From: Jiella mangrovi
GTDB taxonomy: Bacteria > Pseudomonadota > Alphaproteobacteria > Rhizobiales > Rhizobiaceae
Assembly: GCF_017815135.1 (NCBI RefSeq)
Contig: NZ_JAGJCF010000013.1
Coordinates: forward strand, 1 to 64,000
Length of the DNA: 64,000 nt
Direction: 5' to 3'
Both the position numbers and the translations under genes were made by a program. Positions 10,883 to 19,146 of this stretch are shown piece after piece. The first letter of the stretch is position 1. Every line of letters begins with the position of its first letter. A model generated the notes under the pieces. It did no database searches and was not told the origin of the DNA. It saw nothing but the letters and a program-made list of their open reading frames with translations.

Positions 10883-11727
10883 GAGCGTTCCTTCAGGCGC
10901 GGATTGAGGCTGTCATTGAGCGCGTCGCTGATGAGGTTCAGCGCCAGCACCGTGACGACGAGGGCGAGAGCCGGGATCGCCGTCATGTACCAGCCGGAGC
11001 GCAGCTCCTGGCGTCCGACATTGAGGATCGTTCCCCAGCTCATCACGTTGGGATCGCCGAGGCCGAGAAAGGACAGGCTCGCCTCGACGATGATCGCCGT
11101 CGCGACCAGCACCGACGAGGAGACGATGATCGGCGCCAGGCAATTGGGCAGGATCTGGGTGAAGATGATGCGAAGGTCCGACATGCCGATGATGCGGCAG
11201 GACTGGACGAAATCGAGACTTCTCAGCTTCAGGAAATCGGCCCGGACCAGCCTTGCGATCATCGGCCAGGAGACGATGGCGATGGCGATGGTGATCGTCG
11301 TGAGCGAGGGGCCGATGACGCCGACGATGGCGATGGCGGCGAGGAAGGAGGGAATGGTCTGCACGGCGTCCGTCAGACGCATCAGGAGATCGTCGATCCA
11401 GCGGCCGTAATAGCCTGCGATCGCGCCGACCAGCGTGCCGAAGACGAGGGAGACGAGGGCCGACACGATGCCGATGGCCAGCGAGACCCGCGAGCCGTAG
11501 AACAGCTCCGTGAGGATGTCGCGGCCCATGGAGTCGGTGCCCAAGGGAAAGCGCGGATCGGCACCGGGCCAGACCCTCGGGGCGCCGACCATCGTCCAGG
11601 GGCCTGCCGGAAACAGCCAGCCGGCGGAGACAGCCATCGCTGCGACGAGGATCAGGAGGATCAGGCCGATGGCGCCGCTCGGATGGCTGATCAGCCGGAA
11701 CGCGGCGGTATCCCTGGACAGTCTCAT
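10879..11727 (-). CDS. Peptide-type ABC transporter permease (DppC/OppC family)
   Basis: A 282-residue inner-membrane permease. After a short N-terminus and first helix comes the hallmark FPLGTDSMGRDILTEL, then helices separated by a coupling loop (DFVQSCRIIGMSD). The C-terminus ISDALNDSLNPRLKE is typical. Start and stop both overlap neighbours by ATGA, so translation is probably coupled along the permease and ATPase genes. Confidence 0.92.
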   Translation of the reverse strand: MRLSRDTAAFRLISHPSGAIGLILLILVAAMAVSAGWLFPAGPWTMVGAPRVWPGADPRFPLGTDSMGRDILTELFYGSRVSLAIGIVSALVSLVFGTLVGAIAGYYGRWIDDLLMRLTDAVQTIPSFLAAIAIVGVIGPSLTTITIAIAIVSWPMIARLVRADFLKLRSLDFVQSCRIIGMSDLRIIFTQILPNCLAPIIVSSSVLVATAIIVEASLSFLGLGDPNVMSWGTILNVGRQELRSGWYMTAIPALALVVTVLALNLISDALNDSLNPRLKERS

Positions 11728-12755
11728 TTGAGGTTCACCCTCGGATCGAGCAGCACGTAGAGGAGATCGATCAGGAGATTGACGATCACGACGGAGAGCG
11801 ACGAGATGAAGACGACGCCGAGGAGAAGGTTGGTGTCGCGCTGGAAGACCGCGTCGAAGGCCGTCCGGCCGAGGCCGGGCAGACCGAACACGGTTTCGAC
11901 CAGGACGGCTCCGCCGACCAGCGAACTCACCTGCAGTCCGGCCATCGTGACCAGCGGCAGCAGCGCGTTGCGCAGCGCGTGCACATAGATCACGCGCCGC
12001 TCGCTGAGGCCCTTGCCCCTGGCGGTCCGGATGAAGTCGAGGCTCAGCACCTCGAGCATCGCGGCCCGGCCGATGCGGCCGTAAATGGCGATGAAGAAGG
12101 TGCAAAGGGCCGCGCAGGGCAGGGTCAGATGCACGACGACGTCCCAAAGGTGCTGAAACCCGGTGTAGCCGGCGCCGACCGTCTCGTAGCCGGCGATCGG
12201 CATCCAGCGCAGCTTCAGCGCGAAGACGAGCATCAGAAGGACGGCGATGATGAAAGACGGCGTGGCGTAGAGGATCAGCATCAGAACGGAAATGCCGAGA
12301 TCGACCGGCTTGCCGGCATGGCGGGCGGCGACGACGCCGAGCAACGTGCCGATCGCCATCGACAGGGTCACCGAGGAGATGACGAGGATCGCCGTCACCG
12401 GCCAGCGCTCTTCCAGGACGTCGAGCACCGGCGCGGAATTGAGCGGCGAATAGCCGAGATCGAGGCTGACGAGGCGCAGCATGTAGTGCAGGAGCTGGAT
12501 GACGACCGACTGGTCGAGCCCGTATCTCGATCTGAGATCCGCCATCTGGTCGGCCGTCAGATCGCGGGTGCCCGCCAGCGCGTCGACGAGATCGCCCGGC
12601 GACAGCTTGATCAGGACGAAACTCCCGACGATCACGAGCAGCATCACCAGAACCGCCTGGCTGAGCCGCCGCAGGAGATAGCGCAGCGTCGGCGACGACA
12701 GGGCTTTCTTCAGCCCTGCCGTCTGCCTGCGACCTGCCGGATCGCTCGCAGCCAT
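11724..12755 (-). CDS. Peptide-type ABC transporter permease (DppB/OppB family)
   Basis: A 343-residue permease. A hydrophilic leader of about 25 residues precedes YLLRRLSQAVLVMLLV and IKLSPGDLVDAL; the coupling loop DFIRTARGKGLSERRV and C-terminal YVLLDPRVNLK are family-typical. I start at the ATG at 12755 (MAASDP), two bases after the stop of the binding-protein gene; a start 18 bases earlier would overlap that gene. It pairs with the DppC-type permease downstream. Confidence 0.91.
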   Translation of the reverse strand: MAASDPAGRRQTAGLKKALSSPTLRYLLRRLSQAVLVMLLVIVGSFVLIKLSPGDLVDALAGTRDLTADQMADLRSRYGLDQSVVIQLLHYMLRLVSLDLGYSPLNSAPVLDVLEERWPVTAILVISSVTLSMAIGTLLGVVAARHAGKPVDLGISVLMLILYATPSFIIAVLLMLVFALKLRWMPIAGYETVGAGYTGFQHLWDVVVHLTLPCAALCTFFIAIYGRIGRAAMLEVLSLDFIRTARGKGLSERRVIYVHALRNALLPLVTMAGLQVSSLVGGAVLVETVFGLPGLGRTAFDAVFQRDTNLLLGVVFISSLSVVIVNLLIDLLYVLLDPRVNLK

Positions 12756-12757
12756 GG

Positions 12758-14383
12758 TCACTGGTCGAGCCACAGCTGCTTCAGGCTGCCGGCAGCCCCG
12801 ATCGCATCGACGGTGAAGTCCTTGACGTAGTCGGCGGCGATGGTCGCCATCTCGATGTCGGTGATCTTCAGGACCGGAAGGTCCTCCATCGCGATACGCT
12901 GGAACTCGGCATAGTCCTCGATGCGCTTGGCTTCGTCCACCTCGGTCGCCGCAGCTTCAAGGAGGGCATCGACCTTCGGATTGTCGTAGTGAGCGCCGTT
13001 CGAGAAGCCGACGCCCGGCTTGAAGCTGTGCGAATCGTAGAAGCGCTGAACGCCGATCGTCGGATCGACGCCCATCGCTGCGGTGTAGAGTGCGAGGTCG
13101 TGCTTGCGGTCGGTGTAGACCGTCTTGACGAAGAGCGCGAAGTCCTGGGTCCGCACGGTGACGGCAATGCCGATCTGGCGCAGCTGCTCGCGCACATAGC
13201 TCGAAGCGTTGATCGATTCCGTGCCCCAGGGCGAGGGATCGAGCATCAGAGAAAACCGCATCCCGCCGTTCTTGCGCGGGTAGCCGGCCTCGTCCAGCAG
13301 CGCGTTGGCCTTCTCCAGATCGAGCGGATATGCGGGAACGCCCTCGGTCGTGAAGAACGGCGTCTGGCCGGCATGGAGCGGCGTCTTGCCCGGCTTGCCG
13401 AGGCCGTACCAGATGTTGTCGGTGATCCACTTGGTGTCGATCGCATGGGCAATAGCGTGGCGGACCTCTTTCTTGGCGAGGATCGGATGATCGAGATTGA
13501 AGTCCATCTGCTGGGAACTCAGCATGGTCTCGAAGCCGCGCTTTTCCATGACGAAGCCCGGCTCCGCGGCGATCCGCAGGATGTCCTGCGCCGGGATCAT
13601 GTTGAAGAAGATCGCGTCGACTTCGCCCGATTCCAGCATGGCCGCGCGCGTCGAGCCGTCGGCAATGAACTGGACGACCATCCGATCGAGCCGCGGATAG
13701 CCCTCGTCCCAGTAGTCCGGGTTCTTCTCCATGACGACATTTGCACCGATCTCGTAGGCCGCGAGCTTGAACGGCCCGGTGCCGATCGGCTTGACGTTGG
13801 CCGGGTTCGCCATGATGTCCGTCCCCTCGTAGATGTGGGCCGGAAGGATCGGCGACTCGCGGCTGTCGAGGGCGCGCATCATCGCCGGCGACGGCTTGTC
13901 GAGGACGAAGACCGCGGTGTGATCATCCGGCGTCTCCACGGCGCTCAGCGCGGCGAAGGTGGTCTTCCCGCGGCCGTGGAACACCTTGAGCACCTCCATG
14001 AAGGTGAACGCCACGTCCTTGGCGGTGAAAGGCTCACCGTCGTGCCATTTGACGTCGTCGCGCAGCTTGAACGTGATCCGCTGGCCGTCCTCGGAAACAT
14101 TCCATTCCCTGGCCAGCGAGCCCTTCGGCTTCATGCCGTAGTCGTAGCCGAGGAGCCCGTCGAACATCTTCGGCGAGAGGAAGGCTTCGGTTCCCGCGGT
14201 GGTGATCGCCGCGTTGAGATAGGTGGGCGTCGGCCACATCGTCGTGTGCAAGATACCGCCCATCTTCACCGTCTCCGCCGCTGCGGACGTGCCGAAGGTG
14301 AGCGCGCTCGGCAGGAGGGCGCTCGCCGAGACACCGGCGAGGAAGCTGCGACGATTGAGGGTCATGGAATTCGACTTGGACAT
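12758..14383 (-). CDS. ABC transporter substrate-binding protein, family 5, Tat-type signal
   Basis: A 541-residue periplasmic binding protein. The N-terminus carries a twin-arginine motif (NRRSFLAGVSASALLP), so it is probably exported folded by Tat, unlike the Sec-type paralogue at 6.2-7.8 kb. SBP_bac_5 features include FKLRDDVKWHDGEPFTAKDV and PIGTGPFKLAAYE. The ATG at 14383 has GGAG seven bases upstream; an in-frame TTG six bases earlier is less likely. It heads the transporter half of the operon after an 84-bp gap from the amidase, perhaps leaving room for a processing site or internal promoter. Confidence 0.91.
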   Translation of the reverse strand: MSKSNSMTLNRRSFLAGVSASALLPSALTFGTSAAAETVKMGGILHTTMWPTPTYLNAAITTAGTEAFLSPKMFDGLLGYDYGMKPKGSLAREWNVSEDGQRITFKLRDDVKWHDGEPFTAKDVAFTFMEVLKVFHGRGKTTFAALSAVETPDDHTAVFVLDKPSPAMMRALDSRESPILPAHIYEGTDIMANPANVKPIGTGPFKLAAYEIGANVVMEKNPDYWDEGYPRLDRMVVQFIADGSTRAAMLESGEVDAIFFNMIPAQDILRIAAEPGFVMEKRGFETMLSSQQMDFNLDHPILAKKEVRHAIAHAIDTKWITDNIWYGLGKPGKTPLHAGQTPFFTTEGVPAYPLDLEKANALLDEAGYPRKNGGMRFSLMLDPSPWGTESINASSYVREQLRQIGIAVTVRTQDFALFVKTVYTDRKHDLALYTAAMGVDPTIGVQRFYDSHSFKPGVGFSNGAHYDNPKVDALLEAAATEVDEAKRIEDYAEFQRIAMEDLPVLKITDIEMATIAADYVKDFTVDAIGAAGSLKQLWLDQ

Positions 14384-14467
14384 GCTCAACTCCTTCAGGG
14401 GTCTTGGCGGCGGTTGGCGGTGGGTGGGTCCGGGCGGTCGGCTCTGCCGGTTGTTTCGCCGGCGTGA

Positions 14468-15793
14468 TCAGGCTTCTGCTCGTGCCGCGACCAGCTCGCC
14501 GACGAGGCCGGCGGCGGCGATCAGATGGCGGTCGTGAAAGCGTGGTCCGGTCAGCGTCAGGCCGAGCGGCAGACCCTGAGGTCCGCAAAAGCCCGGCACG
14601 TTGACGCAAGGGGTGTGCAGCAGCGTCCACATCCGGTTGAAGGTCGCAGCCCCGGTGTCGTCGGGCCCCTTCGGCGCAACGCCGGCGGTGCTCGGCGTGA
14701 CCACCGCGTCGAAGCCTGCGGCGAGCGCGTCGAAGCTCTTGCGGCAGCTGGCCGCGAGATCTTGCGCGGCGACGAGATCGGCCCGTCTGTGGCCGTCCTT
14801 ATTGGCGAGAATTCCCACCATCTCCGGATAAAGCGCGTTTCCCAGACGCCGGCTTTCGGCGAGGAATGCACTCCGCATTTCGGCCTGCATGACGACCTTG
14901 TGGGCGCTGGCGAGACCTGCAAATTCCGGCGGAAGCTCCAGCTCGACAATCGTCGCGCCAGCCTCGCGAAGGAGATCGGCGAGGCGCGCCATCGCAGCGC
15001 GTGTCTCGGCCTCGGCCTGATCCCAGACCGGCGTTTGGCAGAAGCCGAAACGCATGCCGGAAAGGCTCTCATAGGCCGGTGTCTCGTCGTCGTGGATCGC
15101 AAAGACCTCCGCGACGAGGTCGAGATCTTCGGCCGAGCGGGCATACCATCCGAGCGTGTCGATGCTGGCCGAACAGACCTTGAAGCCTTCGGCGGAAACC
15201 GCGTTCCAGGTCGGCTTGATGGCGTAGACGCCGCAATAGGAGGCCGGCCGGATGACCGATCCGCCGGTCTGCGTGCCGAGCGCGATCGGCACCTGTCCGT
15301 CGGCGACGGCCGCCGCCGAGCCGGATGACGATCCGCCGGGCGTGCGTGACGGATCGTACGGGTTGCGGGTCGCCGCGCGCCGGCCGTTGATCGCGAACTC
15401 GACGGTGTCGCACTTTCCCATCATCACCGCTCCGGCAAGGCGAAGGGTCGCTACCGAGGCGGCGTCGATATTGGGGAAATGATCCTGGAAATGCGGCGAG
15501 TTGAAACGCGTCGGCATGTCGTGGGTGGTGATGATGTCCTTCACGCCGATCGGAATGCCCCGCAAGGGGCCCGCGCCGCCGGCGTCGTCGCAGGCCCTGG
15601 CCGCCGACAGCACCTGTTCGGGATCGAGATGCGTCCACGCCCGGACCTCGTCGTTGCGGGCGCGCCAGCGATCGAGGCAGGCCGTAACGAGGCTCTCGCA
15701 AGTCAGATCGCCAGCCTTGATCTGCGACGCAGCTTCGCTGGCGGTGAGCCAGTTCGCGCCAGCGCCGGTCAGGGAGGGGGCTCGATCGACCAC
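14468..15793 (-). CDS. Amidase signature family hydrolase
   Basis: A 441-residue amidase with the complete Ser-cisSer-Lys triad: Lys85 in RGIPIGVKDII, the Gly/Ser loop TPGGSSSGSAAA (151-162) and the nucleophile Ser179 in LGTQTGGSVIRP. Such enzymes hydrolyse linear amides; GatA, urea amidolyase and many catabolic amidases share the fold. No gatB/gatC is nearby, so a tRNA role is unlikely. The start is a GTG at 15793, five bases after the preceding stop; it gives a normal family length. Neighbours (isochorismatase-like, PuuE-like, importer) point to degradation of an imported amide or ureide. Confidence 0.88.
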   Translation of the reverse strand: MVDRAPSLTGAGANWLTASEAASQIKAGDLTCESLVTACLDRWRARNDEVRAWTHLDPEQVLSAARACDDAGGAGPLRGIPIGVKDIITTHDMPTRFNSPHFQDHFPNIDAASVATLRLAGAVMMGKCDTVEFAINGRRAATRNPYDPSRTPGGSSSGSAAAVADGQVPIALGTQTGGSVIRPASYCGVYAIKPTWNAVSAEGFKVCSASIDTLGWYARSAEDLDLVAEVFAIHDDETPAYESLSGMRFGFCQTPVWDQAEAETRAAMARLADLLREAGATIVELELPPEFAGLASAHKVVMQAEMRSAFLAESRRLGNALYPEMVGILANKDGHRRADLVAAQDLAASCRKSFDALAAGFDAVVTPSTAGVAPKGPDDTGAATFNRMWTLLHTPCVNVPGFCGPQGLPLGLTLTGPRFHDRHLIAAAGLVGELVAARAEA

Positions 15794-15798
15794 TGAGC

Positions 15799-16734
15799 TC
15801 AGCCCTTCGGACCGACGGAAAGCCAGGCCTGGCGGATTTCTTCGCCGGTCGCTGCCGCGATACCGTCCTCGGCAAGAAAGCGCGTCAGCAGCCGATCGAG
15901 CGCGTCGATCCGGCCGGGCTGGCCGATGATCCATGGCGTAAGCGAGAGCGAGAGGATACGGCCGCCGCGCTGGGCGCTTTCCGCTGAAAGGACATCGAAG
16001 GCGGCGGAGAGCTGATACTCGTAGTCGCCGATCGGCATGTTCTGCAAAGCGAGGATCTTGTGGTCCGACAGATCGTAGGAGAGCGGCAGCTGCGTCAGCT
16101 CTCCGGCCGTCGTTCTGAAGCCATAGGGCAGGTCGTCGTTGATCCAGTCGAAGATATATTTGCCGCCGGCTGCCGCGACGATATCCGGCGTCATCGCAGA
16201 CTGCGAATGGCCGGGCGAATGCCATCCCGTGACGGCCTGTCCCGAAAGGCCGCGAAGGCGCGCGAAGCTCTCGCCGACGAGGGTTTCTTCCAGCTCTTTG
16301 GAAAGCTGCGCGTGATGCAGGCGGCCCATGTCGACGCCGGCGGCGGCGATTTCCCAGTCGCGGGCGAGAATTTCGCTCATCAGATGCGGATGGCGGGCCG
16401 CAGCTTCCGAGTTCATCGCAGCGGTTGCCCTGACGCCGTGCTTGTCGAGCACCTCCATCAAGCGGTAGATGCCGACCCGGTTGCCGTAGTCGCGGGAGGA
16501 AAAGTCCCAGACGCTCGGATAGGGTCGGTCCATGCCGCCGATCGGCTTGACCGGCGCGGAAGGCATGTCCATCGGGAAGAACTCCAGATGGACGCTCGCC
16601 CAGATCAACAGGCGCTTGTCGCCGGGCCAGGTGAAATGTGGCACCGATCGCAGGGAGCGGTGATCGTAGCGGTCGTGATCCGTGCCGGGACCGCGATTTT
16701 CATAGATGAAGTAGTCTTCGGTGATCGCGCTCAT
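15799..16734 (-). CDS. Polysaccharide deacetylase-family protein (PuuE/allantoinase-like), copy 1
   Basis: A 311-residue NodB-fold (CE4) protein. It has the layout of the PuuE-like branch: an N-terminal aromatic segment (VPHFTWPGDKRLL), a conserved SSRDYGNRVGIYRLMEVLDKHG stretch (motif at about residues 80-100), a metal-site region GWHSPGHSQS, and a C-terminal SLTPWIIGQPGRIDAL. PuuE enzymes act on cyclic ureides such as allantoin rather than on polysaccharide. The start ATG overlaps the previous stop (ATGA). It is paired with a second, divergent copy directly upstream; the two may form a heteromer or act on different rings (inference). Confidence 0.82.
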   Translation of the reverse strand: MSAITEDYFIYENRGPGTDHDRYDHRSLRSVPHFTWPGDKRLLIWASVHLEFFPMDMPSAPVKPIGGMDRPYPSVWDFSSRDYGNRVGIYRLMEVLDKHGVRATAAMNSEAAARHPHLMSEILARDWEIAAAGVDMGRLHHAQLSKELEETLVGESFARLRGLSGQAVTGWHSPGHSQSAMTPDIVAAAGGKYIFDWINDDLPYGFRTTAGELTQLPLSYDLSDHKILALQNMPIGDYEYQLSAAFDVLSAESAQRGGRILSLSLTPWIIGQPGRIDALDRLLTRFLAEDGIAAATGEEIRQAWLSVGPKG

Positions 16735-17672
16735 TGCGCCGCCTCCGGGCTCGTCGGCTGATTGAAGGGCCGCATCCATTCGGCGAAATCGTCATAGTGG
16801 TTCTTTTCGAACCAGGCCGCGATCTCGCGTCCCGTCGCCAGCCAGACGCCGTCATGGGCGGTGACGTATTTCAGCGCCTCGTCGAGGATGTGCAGCCGGT
16901 GCGGCTGGCCGATCAGATAGGGGTGCAGCGGCAGGCACATGACGGTGCCGCTGTCCGCGCCTTCCGCATAGAGCCGGTCGAAATGGGCCTTGATGATCTC
17001 GAGATAGTTGCGCGGCGAGATGTTCTTGAAATTCAGCACAGGCACGTCGTTGCATTCCATCATGTAGGGAATGCTGACGAGCCGCTTGCCCGAGCGGGTC
17101 TTCACCGGCATCGGCTGATCGTCGTGGAAGAGGTCGAGCGTGTAGCGGATCCCTTCCTCGGCGAGGAGATCCTGGGTGGTCTCGCCGTTGGAAATCGCCG
17201 GCGAGAGCCAGCCATCGAGCCGCTGCCCGCTGGCGCGCAAGATCGTCTCGGCGCTGTCGCGAATGATCAGGCGCTGCTGGTCCTCGGTCATGTTGTAGAG
17301 GTAGCGGGTGTTGTAGATGCCGTGGCTGAACAGCTCCCATTCGAGCTTCGAGCAGCGCTCGATGATCTCGGGGAAATGGTCACAGACGGCCACGTTCAGC
17401 GACGCCGAGCCGCGCACGCCGTGCTTTTCCATGACATCGGCCATCCGGTCGAAACCGACCCGGTTGCCGTAATCGCGCATGGAATAGTTGAGGATGTCGG
17501 GCTCGGGCCGATACCAGATCTCGCGGGTCGGGCTCGGCGGCGGCGCGATCTCGTAGAATTCGATGTTCGGCGCCACCCAGAAGGCAAGGCGCGCGCCGCC
17601 CGGCCAGGTGATCTTCGGCCGGTCGCGATAGGGTGCGTAGTCGTAGCTGTTCGGCTCGCGCCACTTCTGCAT
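16731..17672 (-). CDS. Polysaccharide deacetylase-family protein (PuuE/allantoinase-like), copy 2
   Basis: A 313-residue CE4-fold protein related to, but clearly different from, the downstream copy. Shared landmarks are ITWPGGARLAFWVAPNIEF, SMRDYGNRVGFDRMADVMEKHG and the C-terminal LPLHPYLIGQPHRLHILDEA. It keeps ELFSHGIYNTRYLY and GWLSPAISNGETT where copy 1 has a different metal-site region. Ribosome site GGGGA precedes the ATG at 17672, which lies two bases after the isochorismatase stop. Cytoplasmic: no signal peptide. Probable role: hydrolysis or isomerisation of a cyclic amide or ureide intermediate. Confidence 0.82.
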   Translation of the reverse strand: MQKWREPNSYDYAPYRDRPKITWPGGARLAFWVAPNIEFYEIAPPPSPTREIWYRPEPDILNYSMRDYGNRVGFDRMADVMEKHGVRGSASLNVAVCDHFPEIIERCSKLEWELFSHGIYNTRYLYNMTEDQQRLIIRDSAETILRASGQRLDGWLSPAISNGETTQDLLAEEGIRYTLDLFHDDQPMPVKTRSGKRLVSIPYMMECNDVPVLNFKNISPRNYLEIIKAHFDRLYAEGADSGTVMCLPLHPYLIGQPHRLHILDEALKYVTAHDGVWLATGREIAAWFEKNHYDDFAEWMRPFNQPTSPEAAQ

Positions 17673-17674
17673 GA

Positions 17675-18355
17675 TCAGTTCCCCTGCTTTGCGCCGAGCT
17701 TCGACAGGGCGGTGAGCACGTCGTCGACGGGTTTCACGTCCCCGTATTTGAAGGCGATGTCGTAGAGATTGGCGTAGTGGGCGCCTTCCTCGCGGTCGGC
17801 GACGCATTCTTCCGGAACGATCACGCGATAGCCGTGGGAGAGCGCGTCCATCACCGTTCCGCGCACGCAGCCCGACGTCGCGCCGCCGGTGACGATGAGC
17901 GTGTCGATCTTGTTGAAGATCAGGAAGGAGGTGAGGTGGGTCTCGAAAAACGCCGAACTCATGCGCTTGTGCAGCATCAGGTCGCGCTCGCGATCGACAT
18001 GCAGGCGCGGATCGATCTCGGCCTGGGGCGACCCGTGGCCGACCTTGTGCAGCGACATCTCGTTGTCGGATAGCTTCGACCACCATCCGGCATCGGAGCC
18101 ATCCGGCAGATAGGCGACATAGGCCCAGATCACCGGCGTCCCCAAGGCGCGAACAGCCGTCGAGAGCTGGTTCACCGCCTCGAACTGGCGCGGATGGCCT
18201 TCATAGGCGGAGGGAAATGTCGCCGTATCGGTGTAGCGACGCTGGAGATCGATGTTGATCAGCGCGACGCGCTCTCCCATGCCGCGTTCGGGAACCCGCG
18301 GCGCGGCCTTGTAGGCTTCGAAGATTTCCTGGGACGTCTTGTCGGTCTTCAACAT
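17675..18355 (-). CDS. Isochorismatase-like cysteine hydrolase
   Basis: A 226-residue hydrolase with the family's Asp-Lys-Cys triad: Asp36 (LINIDLQRR), Lys130 (DLMLHKRMSSAF) and Cys163 (GGATSGCVRGTVMDA). Relatives include N-carbamoylsarcosine amidase, ureidoacrylate amidohydrolase (RutB) and nicotinamidase. Start ATG at 18355 has AGGA 11 bases upstream; the gene is 10 bp after the glyoxalase-like gene. Next to PuuE-like and amidase genes, an N-carbamoyl or ureido amide hydrolase role fits best, but the true substrate is not shown by the sequence. Confidence 0.87.
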   Translation of the reverse strand: MLKTDKTSQEIFEAYKAAPRVPERGMGERVALINIDLQRRYTDTATFPSAYEGHPRQFEAVNQLSTAVRALGTPVIWAYVAYLPDGSDAGWWSKLSDNEMSLHKVGHGSPQAEIDPRLHVDRERDLMLHKRMSSAFFETHLTSFLIFNKIDTLIVTGGATSGCVRGTVMDALSHGYRVIVPEECVADREEGAHYANLYDIAFKYGDVKPVDDVLTALSKLGAKQGN

Positions 18356-18365
18356 CGCCCGATCC

Positions 18366-19124
18366 TCACGCGGCCACGAGGCGCATGGCGGCACCGTGGG
18401 CAAGGGCCGGATCGAGCAGCCTGCCACCCTCCGGCAGCTCGGCCTTCGTGCCGATCTCGCAGGAAACCATGCCGCCGCCGGGAAAGACGTCGCTTGCTGC
18501 CGCGCAATCGATCACGCGCATGGTGACATCGCCGAAATCGAAGTCGATCCCTTGATCGCCATGCGCGACCTCCCGGCCGCCCATCGCCGTCAGCGCATCG
18601 GCGCATCGGCGCGGATCTTTGGACGCGACGGTGAGGCTCCTGATCCCGGTCGCGCCGTTCGCGTGGGGCCTCGGCGCCGGGACGCGGGCGGACCTGCCCT
18701 CGACGTCGGAAACCAGGAAGGGCAGAGCGACGTCGCCGCCCGCGCCGCGTCCCGTCATCAACAGATCGAGAGCCCAGCGCTCGCCGCTGGCGACGACATT
18801 CGACACCGGCACCGGACCCTTCACCGGAAAGCCCGCCGCCGTCAGCGTCTCGCCGGCAGCGGCGGAACTGTCGACGGTGAAGGAATAGTCCGCAGGGCCT
18901 TCACCATGAGCCAGCACCTCGCCGAGGCGATGGGCGGTCTGAGCGGCCTGATCGGCGAAGGCGGTCAGAAGGATGTAGGAGCCGTCGTCGAAGCAGACGA
19001 AGCGAAAGCGGGTCTTGCCCTCGATCGTGTCGGCACGCTCCTGCACGGTGAAACCGAGCGCGGAAAAATCGCGGGACGCCGCGTCGAGGTCGTGGACCAG
19101 ATGAACGAAGTGATCGAATGCCAT
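18366..19124 (-). CDS. VOC/glyoxalase-like domain protein
   Basis: A 252-residue protein resembling the glyoxalase-like (vicinal oxygen chelate) family: the N-terminus MAFDHFVHLVHDLDAASRDF and a GFTVQERADT segment match the first beta-alpha-beta module, and a second module follows near residue 150 (GIRSLTVASKD). His5/His8 could be metal ligands. Function is unknown; VOC proteins include isomerases, epimerases and dioxygenases. It lies in the middle of the catabolic operon, 22 bp after the molybdoenzyme and 10 bp before the isochorismatase gene, so it may catalyse an isomerisation or ring-opening step. Confidence 0.75.
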   Translation of the reverse strand: MAFDHFVHLVHDLDAASRDFSALGFTVQERADTIEGKTRFRFVCFDDGSYILLTAFADQAAQTAHRLGEVLAHGEGPADYSFTVDSSAAAGETLTAAGFPVKGPVPVSNVVASGERWALDLLMTGRGAGGDVALPFLVSDVEGRSARVPAPRPHANGATGIRSLTVASKDPRRCADALTAMGGREVAHGDQGIDFDFGDVTMRVIDCAAASDVFPGGGMVSCEIGTKAELPEGGRLLDPALAHGAAMRLVAA

Positions 19125-19146
19125 GAGACGCTCTGTCTTGTTCCAA

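Noticed and set aside
14468-15793. Amidase as the GatA subunit of the tRNA amidotransferase.
   Set aside because: No gatB or gatC is adjacent and the gene is embedded in a catabolic operon; only the general amidase call is supported.
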